Assembly: GCA_018648945.1 (NCBI GenBank)
Contig: JABGQJ010000055.1
Location: 8,153-19,730 of the forward strand
Source: Victivallales bacterium
Lineage (GTDB): Bacteria > Verrucomicrobiota > Lentisphaeria > Oligosphaerales > Lenti-02
Reading direction: 5' to 3'
Length of the DNA: 11,578 nt
Position numbers and translations under genes: made by a program. Positions 5,689 through 11,578 of the stretch are shown piece by piece. How positions within the stretch are numbered: the stretch's first letter is position 1; each line of letters starts with the position of its first letter. The notes below the pieces were generated by a model. It was not told where the DNA came from. It did not search any database and saw nothing but the letters and a program-made list of their open reading frames with translations.

Positions 5689-8600
5689 ATGCGAGCCATG
5701 CATTCGTTGGCCATCGCGTTCGCAGCCATTGCGTCCCCCTTCCTCTACGCCTTCGGTCCCGACGATGGCCGGGACTGGTGCGAACTGGCAAGCGCGAAGG
5801 ACGCCAAGGAGTTCGGTTGGCTGGCCGCTCGTGAAGGCGAGGTGGTACTGAATGCCGACCGCAAAGTCGGCAAGAATTCCCTGCGCGTTCACGGCCTGGC
5901 CAGTGGATTGCCCTACATGGGCATGCGGCTGAAGCGGGAGATCGACCTGACCGGTGCCAAAGCCGGGGACCGCATCTCCTTCTGGATTCGCCAGAACTAC
6001 GGCACCGGTATCACCATCAACATCAAACTCCAGCAGGCCGGGCACATCTACAGCTCGACCACGGTGCCCAAGGACGAGTGGGCCCATGTGGAGCTCGACC
6101 TCGATCCCGGCAAGTGGACCCGAGAAACCGGCGCGACCTGGGGCAAGATCGGGCAGATCGCGCTCTACTCGAAAGTGTTCGACGCCAAAGCGGAGTTCAT
6201 GCAGATAGACGGTCTGACCATCACTCTCGGCGGCGACCGCATCCGCGTCCAGCAACCCACCGCCTGGAAGTTGACCAACTGGACCGTGCCTCGCGAAGAG
6301 AAGCAGACCATCTACCTGGGCACCAAGCAGGCCGTCTGGGCCTTCGACCGACAGACCGGACGGTTGGCCGGGGGCTGGGACCCGAAGTCAAAACAACGGG
6401 TGCTCAACGGACTCACCGGGCGCTGGCACGTGGATGACCCGAAGAGTCTGACCACGGGTGAGGAGTCGGCCGATGTGGTTCAGAAGGCCACGCACACCGC
6501 CACTACTGCTGACTTCAGCTGCACGAATCCCGCGCTCCCCGGCATCACCATCCGCAAACAGTACCGCCTCGACGGACACCGCATCTTCCGCCGCATCGCG
6601 TTCACCTGCGCCAAGGGCCCGCGCCGGTTCGTGACCTGCAACTCGGAAGTCGCCTTCGCCACCGCCTTCCGGGAGGATTCCTACTATGTCGGTGCAGGCT
6701 GGATCGGCCCGATCGTGCCCGCGCCGGAACTGACCGAGTGGCGCAAGGTCAACGAGTACCGCAACACCTCCAAGGGCATGGTCCTGCACCGCCCCAACGG
6801 CACGCAGAGCTTCGCCCATGTGCGCACGAAGCTGGACGACACCTTCGTCTGGCCCTGGTTCAGCTGCGCCATCGCGGGCTATGTGGAGCAAATGAACGCC
6901 CTGCACTACACGCCCGATGGCTGGGACATGTCCCTGGGCACCTCCCCCCTGATGGCGGGCCGAGAGACCTCCTACGAGGAGATGCTCAGCCTCTTCCCCG
7001 GCGGCTGGCGCGAGTTCCTGGCCAAGGACTACCCCGCCCTGCCCGAGGTGCGCAAGGCGGTGGCCGAGATCCCGCCCGTGCCCAAATGGGTCGGCGACGT
7101 CACGGCCCACCATGGCTTCAAGTCCATGCAGCGCCTCACCCGGCTCGTGGAAGCCACCGAGGAAGGCCAGATCATGGTCCTCGTCTGCAACTGGGGAAAC
7201 TGGGCCGACTACCGGGTGAGCAAGGGTCTGAACGGGGCCAACGGGGGCTTCATCGACGGCGAGGAACTGCGCGATCTGATCCAACGCATCAAGGCCGTCT
7301 CGCCCCGCGTCAAGGTCGGCATCTACAACCTGAGCCTGGGCACGACCTACGAGTCGCGGGTGTACCAAGCCCACCCTGAGTGGTTCCGCGCCAAGAACAA
7401 GGATGGCGAGCCGGTCTACTTCTTCCCCGGCATGTGCCCCAACTACGCCACTTTGCTGTCGAACGAAGAGTGCTACCAGGAAGTTCTCCAGCAGTTCGAC
7501 GAGATCCTCGGCTGGCTGGGCACGGACTTCATCTACCTCGACGAACCCCGCGCGGTCAACATGGTGGACTGGAAGACCGGCGGCTACAACCGCGACGATC
7601 TCTGCTACCGCCTGTTCCTGGATATGAAGCGCGTGGTCGCCAAGCACGGCCCGGACAAGATGCTGTTCTTCAACGCCCGCGGGAATCCCTACGGCGACAT
7701 CAACTTCATCGAGGCCCGCGGGCAGATCCGCCCCGGCTTCTGGCGCGTGATGGCGGGGATGAACGCCAGCATGGAAGCCTTCACCGACATGGCCGGGAAG
7801 CTGAACCCGGCCCGGCGAGGCGCCCGAATCGTGCCGCTTTACTGGACCCCTCCCTTGGCCCGCGACTACATCAACCGCGTCCTGGCCCTCGGCTGGATTC
7901 CCTCCATGACCTACGGTGATATCATTGCCCGCCGACCCTACCTCCAGGCCGCCTACGAGATAGGCGATCTGGCCTCGACGGCCTCCACCTACTCGCCCGA
8001 CTGGACCAACGATCCCGAGACGAGCGTCGAGTCCTATCTCATGCGGCGCGGAACGGATGCCCTGGTCCTCTCCACGATCCTCCGAGCAGAGGAACGCGCC
8101 ACCGTTCCCCTGACCCTGAATCTGACCAAAAGCGACCTGCCGGGCGCGGGGAATCTGTATGTCTGGGAGCACCGCATCGCCGATGCCCACGAGTTCAAAG
8201 GCAGACTCACCGAAGCCGGGGCACAGAAGCTCTACACCGAGAGCAGTCGCCACCCCGACCTGATCGCCACGCGGCGGTTGGTCCATGTGAGCCCCCAGGC
8301 GAAGGGACTCTCCCTGCGGGCCGAGCTAAGGCCCCACCAGCTGCGCCAGTTCGTCATCAGTCGCGTGCCTGCCGCAGTCTACTCGGTGGATGGACTGCCG
8401 TCCCAGTTCCTGTTCCCTACGCTCAAGGGTGTGGAGATCCAGGCTGAGGGACCAGGGAAGCTGCTCGTGAACAGCACGCGGGAGGCAGCGGAGATCCTGC
8501 TGTCCTCCCCCGCCCTGGTACGTCTAAACGGCAAGCCTGCAGAAGCTCGCTGGGTTCGCACGCTGAGCGGGGTGTTCCCGCTGGTTGCCATCGCCAAGGG

Positions 8601-9996
8601 CACCCACCGGTTGGAATTCGCGCCAGCCGACATCTGGTTGGCGAAAGTCCAGATGGATGAGGTCGGGCCAGACACAGGCGAACTGCCCAGCCCCGGCCTT
8701 TCCTCCAAGAACGCGCCCCGCACCGCGGAACACAAGCGCGAGGTGGCCGTGAACCAGACGATCCAGGGCGTCCGGGTACTCACGGCGGCCGAGTTTGCCG
8801 GCCCCACGGCAGAGACCGGCTATCAGCCCGGCTTGCCAGGGCTCATGGCCAAGGTGTCGCCCGAGAATCTGACCATGGAGGCAGGGACCACCCGCAAGCT
8901 AGACGGCTTCCTCGGGCCAGCCTTCGCCGGGCTCGAGATGGAAGGCCTGCGTAAAGTCGAGCTCAAGATCGACAACACTTTCCGCGACGCCTTCCACTTG
9001 CGGGGGCCTGGCAACCACAAGCCCCAATACCGCAAGTCCAAGACCAGCTTTGCGGGGGTGATCGTGGACTACCACACGGCCAAGGGCTACACCCACCGCG
9101 TGCTCTTCGGCCTGGGGGTGCTCGACCCCGAGTGCAGCAACGCCTCGCCGCCCTTCGGCAAGGACGGCAAGCCCGACGCGATCCGGGATTTGGGCGACCG
9201 GCTCGCCAAGGAGAAGACGAGCACGATTCGCCTTGGTCTCCAGGCCACCGCCCCCAAGGACTGGGATGGCAATGTCTGGCTGTTCGCGGGCAGCAACTAC
9301 ACCGCCGCCGACCGCCGTCTCACCGCCCGGATCACCGCCGTCAACGACGCTGTGAAGGGACCGTTCGACCAGGGGGCCGACCCACGGGACTTCCGCCGGG
9401 AGTTCGAGAAGCCCAAGAGCGCCGACGTCCCGCGTGCCCCTCTCGCACCCATCGTGGACGGCGAACCCGACGACGAGATGTGGCAGGCCGCCAGCTCGAT
9501 CGGCCAATTCTACCTGATCGGTGGCAAAGGACTCCCCCGCACCAAGACCCGTGCCCAATTCATGTACGACGACAAGTACCTCTACGTAGCCGTGACCTGT
9601 CTAGAGGCGGCCCGCAAGAAGCCACTGATCAAGAACGGGGCCATCTGGGGCGACGACGAGATCGAGGTCTGGATCGATGCCAACGGCGACGGCAAGACCT
9701 ACCGCCAAGTCATCGTCAACGGCGCCGGATCCCAGCTGGAGTTCAACGAGGACGGCACCACCGAGATCGGTGCCCGCGTGGCGGTCCATGTCCGCGAGGG
9801 GCATTCCTGGAGCGTCGAGCTGGCCATTCCCTTCGCCGGGCTGGGCACCACGCCCAAGCCAGGAGACAAGTGGCGGCTCAACGTGGCCCGCCACCGCCCC
9901 GCAGGCAATGGCTTCCCCACCGAACTCATCGTCTGGGGGCCGCTGAATCGTGGTTTCAATGAACTCGCCAAGTACCCTACAGTGACCTTCCGCTAG
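5689..9996 (+). CDS. Secreted multidomain glycosidase-like protein with C-terminal CBM9 domain
   Basis: This protein has 1435 residues. Residues 1-21 form a signal peptide (MRAMHSLAIAFAAIASPFLYA). About 22-185 is a beta-sandwich resembling a carbohydrate-binding module. About 186-455 resembles the mutarotase-like sandwich that precedes the barrel in GH36/GH31/GH101-type enzymes (AFDRQTGRLAGGWDPKSK, then ITIRKQYRLDGHRIFRR). About 456-790 reads as a TIM barrel; D618 and E619 in FIYLDEP, and E675, are candidate catalytic acids. Beta-rich regions follow; about 1020-1230 is unassigned. The last 185 residues are a CBM9/DOMON-like domain (IVDGEPDDEMWQAA, then DDEIEVWIDANGDGKTYRQV). It probably acts on a polysaccharide outside the cytoplasm, but no established GH family could be named. 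The upstream extension to 5605 is rejected because GAGGAG and the signal peptide point to 5689. The TAG stop overlaps a palindromic repeat. The frame is intact. Confidence 0.9.
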   Translation: MRAMHSLAIAFAAIASPFLYAFGPDDGRDWCELASAKDAKEFGWLAAREGEVVLNADRKVGKNSLRVHGLASGLPYMGMRLKREIDLTGAKAGDRISFWIRQNYGTGITINIKLQQAGHIYSSTTVPKDEWAHVELDLDPGKWTRETGATWGKIGQIALYSKVFDAKAEFMQIDGLTITLGGDRIRVQQPTAWKLTNWTVPREEKQTIYLGTKQAVWAFDRQTGRLAGGWDPKSKQRVLNGLTGRWHVDDPKSLTTGEESADVVQKATHTATTADFSCTNPALPGITIRKQYRLDGHRIFRRIAFTCAKGPRRFVTCNSEVAFATAFREDSYYVGAGWIGPIVPAPELTEWRKVNEYRNTSKGMVLHRPNGTQSFAHVRTKLDDTFVWPWFSCAIAGYVEQMNALHYTPDGWDMSLGTSPLMAGRETSYEEMLSLFPGGWREFLAKDYPALPEVRKAVAEIPPVPKWVGDVTAHHGFKSMQRLTRLVEATEEGQIMVLVCNWGNWADYRVSKGLNGANGGFIDGEELRDLIQRIKAVSPRVKVGIYNLSLGTTYESRVYQAHPEWFRAKNKDGEPVYFFPGMCPNYATLLSNEECYQEVLQQFDEILGWLGTDFIYLDEPRAVNMVDWKTGGYNRDDLCYRLFLDMKRVVAKHGPDKMLFFNARGNPYGDINFIEARGQIRPGFWRVMAGMNASMEAFTDMAGKLNPARRGARIVPLYWTPPLARDYINRVLALGWIPSMTYGDIIARRPYLQAAYEIGDLASTASTYSPDWTNDPETSVESYLMRRGTDALVLSTILRAEERATVPLTLNLTKSDLPGAGNLYVWEHRIADAHEFKGRLTEAGAQKLYTESSRHPDLIATRRLVHVSPQAKGLSLRAELRPHQLRQFVISRVPAAVYSVDGLPSQFLFPTLKGVEIQAEGPGKLLVNSTREAAEILLSSPALVRLNGKPAEARWVRTLSGVFPLVAIAKGTHRLEFAPADIWLAKVQMDEVGPDTGELPSPGLSSKNAPRTAEHKREVAVNQTIQGVRVLTAAEFAGPTAETGYQPGLPGLMAKVSPENLTMEAGTTRKLDGFLGPAFAGLEMEGLRKVELKIDNTFRDAFHLRGPGNHKPQYRKSKTSFAGVIVDYHTAKGYTHRVLFGLGVLDPECSNASPPFGKDGKPDAIRDLGDRLAKEKTSTIRLGLQATAPKDWDGNVWLFAGSNYTAADRRLTARITAVNDAVKGPFDQGADPRDFRREFEKPKSADVPRAPLAPIVDGEPDDEMWQAASSIGQFYLIGGKGLPRTKTRAQFMYDDKYLYVAVTCLEAARKKPLIKNGAIWGDDEIEVWIDANGDGKTYRQVIVNGAGSQLEFNEDGTTEIGARVAVHVREGHSWSVELAIPFAGLGTTPKPGDKWRLNVARHRPAGNGFPTELIVWGPLNRGFNELAKYPTVTFR

Positions 9997-10029
9997 AGTG
10001 GAAGCGGCGTCTCGCCGCTTGTCTTCCCA
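9995..10029. repeat. Palindromic intergenic repeat, copy 1
   Basis: A 35-bp unit runs from AGAGTGG to CTTCCCA with an 8-bp perfect stem AAGCGGCG/CGCCGCTT (10002-10009 and 10013-10020) and loop TCT. Its first two bases are the last two of the upstream stop codon. An identical copy begins 52 bp downstream and a diverged one lies near 11182. It may be a REP-like mobile palindrome or a terminator/3'-end hairpin; no T run follows. Confidence 0.85.
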
Positions 10030-10046
10030 TCCCCCGTACGGTAGAC

Positions 10047-10081
10047 AGAGTGGAAGCGGCGTCTCGCCGCTTGTCTTCCCA
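10047..10081. repeat. Palindromic intergenic repeat, copy 2
   Basis: This copy matches copy 1 at all 35 positions. The stem is AAGCGGCG (10054-10061) and CGCCGCTT (10065-10072), loop TCT. It ends 15 nt before the start of the URO-D-family gene, so its hairpin could lie in the leader of that transcript. Unrelated sequence (17 bp) separates it from copy 1. Confidence 0.85.
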
Positions 10082-10096
10082 CCCCGAGAAAACACC

Positions 10097-11146
10097 ATGC
10101 AGACCTCACGCGAACGCGTCCTCACCGCCCTCGACCATCGCGCACCAGCCCGCATCCCCTTTTCCTGGGGCTTCGGCTCAACCGGAGAGATGGGGGCCGT
10201 TCTGCAACAACACTACGCCACGCGCGGCATCAACTGGCCCACGTTGCGCCATGAGACCGACGACATCATCCGGCTCTCGCCGAAGCCCCACGAGCCGCCA
10301 ACCGGCAACATCTGGGGCATCCAGACCCAGCGCAGCGACTACGAGAACGGTAGCTACAACGAGTTCTGCGGCTTCCCGTTGGCAGGCGTGACCAGCGCAA
10401 CCGAACTCGACGCCTACCCGTGGCCGGATGCAGCCATCTACGACGACACGGGGTTCTCCGACCTCGTGAGCAAGGCCAATCCGGAGCACGGGCGCGCGGT
10501 GATGACACCCGGCGGCAATCCCTTTGAGATCTACTGCTGGCTGACCGGCCTGGAAGAGGCCATGATGAATCTCGTCCTCGCGCCGGCGGTCGTCCGCCGC
10601 GCCCTGGATCACATCACCAGCTTCTTCGAGGAGCGGCTCACACGAGTACTGCCCGCAGCGGCTTCCCTCATCGATCTCGTCTTCCTTGCCGACGATCTCG
10701 GCAGTCAGACCGGCCTCCTCATGTCCCGCGAGATGTACCGAGACTTCCTGCAGCCCTACCATCGGCGGCTTGCGGGGACGGTCCACCGCCTGGCCCCGCA
10801 TGTGAAGACCGTGTTCCACAGCGACGGCGCTGTCTTCGACGCCATCCCCGACCTCATCGAGGCCGGAGTCGATGTGCTCGAAGCCGTCCAGACCGACGCC
10901 GTCGGCATGGACCCAGCCCGGCTCAAGCGGGAGTATGGTCGCGATCTCTGCTTCCACGGCGGCATCAGCGTCCAGCAACTCCTCCCCTACGCCGACGCGG
11001 AAACCGTCGAACACGAATGCCGACGTCTCATCGAGATACTCGGCGAAGACGGCGGCTACATCCCCGCCCCATCCCACGCCATCCAGATCGGCACCCCACC
11101 CGAGAACGTGGACGCCATGCTCCGCGCCCTCGGTCGAACGCCCTGA
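10097..11146 (+). CDS. URO-D / corrinoid methyltransferase family protein
   Basis: This is a 349-residue cytoplasmic protein of the uroporphyrinogen decarboxylase superfamily. It opens MQTSRERVLTALDHRAPARIPF, the usual start of this family. Later family landmarks are VFHSDGAVFDAIPDLIEAG (H241, D243), a following VLEAVQ segment, CFHGGIS (C285, H287) and GGYIPAPSHAIQ (H327). The family includes true heme-pathway URO-D and the MtaA/CmuA-type enzymes that carry methyl groups to or from a corrinoid or coenzyme. The His-rich motifs and the setting favour the methyltransferase-like branch over heme synthesis, but the common HSCG cysteine is Asp here. No corrinoid protein or activating partner is in the window. 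Start 10097 is chosen because the longer frame (from 9998) simply translates the palindromic repeats. The ribosome site is weak (GAG about 9 nt upstream). Linkage to secreted glycosidases hints at handling of methylated sugars, which is speculative. Confidence 0.85.
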   Translation: MQTSRERVLTALDHRAPARIPFSWGFGSTGEMGAVLQQHYATRGINWPTLRHETDDIIRLSPKPHEPPTGNIWGIQTQRSDYENGSYNEFCGFPLAGVTSATELDAYPWPDAAIYDDTGFSDLVSKANPEHGRAVMTPGGNPFEIYCWLTGLEEAMMNLVLAPAVVRRALDHITSFFEERLTRVLPAAASLIDLVFLADDLGSQTGLLMSREMYRDFLQPYHRRLAGTVHRLAPHVKTVFHSDGAVFDAIPDLIEAGVDVLEAVQTDAVGMDPARLKREYGRDLCFHGGISVQQLLPYADAETVEHECRRLIEILGEDGGYIPAPSHAIQIGTPPENVDAMLRALGRTP

Positions 11147-11181
11147 GCAACGAAAGTAACACAACAAGAAGCGGCACAACG

Positions 11182-11219
11182 AGAGTAGCACAGGCGTCTC
11201 GCCTGTGTCTTCTTCCCCC
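11182..11219. repeat. Palindromic intergenic repeat, copy 3 with covarying stem
   Basis: It shares AGAGT at the left, the core GCGTCTCGC, and GTCTTC plus a C-rich run at the right with copies 1 and 2. The stem is CACAGGCG/CGCCTGTG (11189-11196 and 11200-11207) with the same TCT loop. Three of eight base pairs differ from copy 1 and each change is compensated. It sits in the 104-bp gap between the URO-D-family gene and the beta-helix gene. Confidence 0.75.
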
Positions 11220-11250
11220 TCTTCTCCGGACGATACGCAAGAGGACGACG

Positions 11251-11578
11251 ATGGATAGATGGCGATGCAGTCTCGCGATGGGGGTGATGATGACCATGTC
11301 AGCAGTACAGGCAGCAGTGTATTTCGTTGATGCGGAGTCCGGGAAGGACGGCAACTCGGGCTTGTCGGTCACGGAGCCGTGGCAGTCTGTGCGGCGGGTC
11401 AACCGCGCCGAACTGCAGCCCGGCGACACGGTCCGCTTCAGGGCGGGCGGGGTCTGGCGCGAGTCTCTGACCTGCCAAGGCGGGGCTGAAGGCCGCCCCG
11501 TCACCTATACCAGCTACGGCACGGGCCCGAAGCCAGCACTCCTGGGTAGCGTAGACCTCTGCTCCCGCGATGCCTGGG
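11251..11578 (+). CDS. Secreted right-handed beta-helix (pectate-lyase-like) protein, 5' part
   Basis: The frame from ATG 11251 stays open to the window end (109 codons and one base). GAGGA at 11241-11245 is 5 nt upstream. Residues 1-21 form a signal peptide (MDRWRCSLAMGVMMTMSAVQA). The next segment has the opening pattern of many secreted parallel beta-helix polysaccharide lyases and related proteins: YFVDAESGKDGNSGLS, then PWQSVRRVNRAELQPGDTV with RFRAGGVWRESL, and a later RPVTYTSYGTG. The first helix turns are therefore visible but the catalytic part is not. The family often cleaves pectin or other uronic-acid polymers or binds them. Whether this one is a PL9/PL1-like lyase, a glycosidase of the beta-helix type or a non-enzymatic surface protein cannot be decided from the fragment. 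It is read in the same direction as the URO-D-family gene, 104 bp downstream, with a palindromic repeat between. Confidence 0.75.
   Translation, partial: MDRWRCSLAMGVMMTMSAVQAAVYFVDAESGKDGNSGLSVTEPWQSVRRVNRAELQPGDTVRFRAGGVWRESLTCQGGAEGRPVTYTSYGTGPKPALLGSVDLCSRDAW

Noticed and set aside
6388..8286. 632-codon minus-strand open frame within the large glycosidase gene
   Set aside because: It is antisense to a well supported secreted protein; the composition is a Gly/Val/His-rich shadow without a ribosome site or motif.
9995..10081. CRISPR array
   Set aside because: There are only two identical units with one 17-bp spacer, and each unit is an almost complete hairpin; a third diverged copy lies 1.1 kb away and no cas gene is present.
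9998..10096. N-terminal extension of the URO-D-family protein from a GTG at 9998
   Set aside because: The extra residues are a translation of the two palindromic repeats (MEAASRRLSSHP begins from either copy), and the family normally starts near MQTSRERV.

Overview
The window reads as a GC-rich stretch of a bacterial chromosome carrying secreted carbohydrate-active proteins. Two features point towards the PVC superphylum (Lentisphaerota or a relative), or a phylum with similar gene content such as Armatimonadota or Hydrogenedentota. One is the pair of small pseudopilins with the [18 protein letters not shown] leader and a C-terminal H-X9-D motif. The other is the mix of very large signal-peptide-bearing glycosidase-like proteins with a URO-D-family protein. 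The phylum is an inference from gene style; no RNA or marker gene is present.

Layout. On the minus strand, from 2824 to beyond base 1, lies a long uninterrupted reading frame (941 codons visible). It encodes a secreted protein with a jelly-roll-like N-terminus, a glutamine-amidotransferase-like middle and a GH42-like barrel with a C-x-C-x2-C metal cluster. A 163-bp divergent region separates it from plus-strand genes: two tandem pseudopilin paralogues (2988-3608 and 4004-4621, about three-quarters identical), an EamA/DMT membrane transporter (4666-5574), a 1435-residue secreted multidomain glycosidase-like protein ending in a CBM9-type domain (5689-9996), a URO-D/corrinoid-methyltransferase-family protein (10097-11146), and the start of a secreted right-handed beta-helix (pectate-lyase-like) protein (11251 to the window end).

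Non-coding structure. The two gaps after 9996 and 11146 hold three copies of one short palindromic element. Two are identical 35-bp copies 52 bp apart. The third has three of its eight stem base pairs replaced by compensatory changes, so a hairpin is conserved rather than a sequence. A strong hairpin follows the first pseudopilin, and a perfect 10-bp hairpin overlaps the stop codon of the transporter gene. The octamer ATAGTACG occurs upstream of both pseudopilins (twice before the first) and is the best candidate for a shared promoter element.

How the genes may work together (inference). Three secreted CAZyme-like proteins on both sides of pseudopilin-like surface proteins suggest a locus for attacking a complex, perhaps pectic or galactose-containing, polysaccharide outside the cytoplasm. 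The transporter and the URO-D-family protein may deal with products inside the cell. The substrate cannot be read from the sequence. No CRISPR array, insertion sequence, phage gene, rRNA or tRNA was seen.
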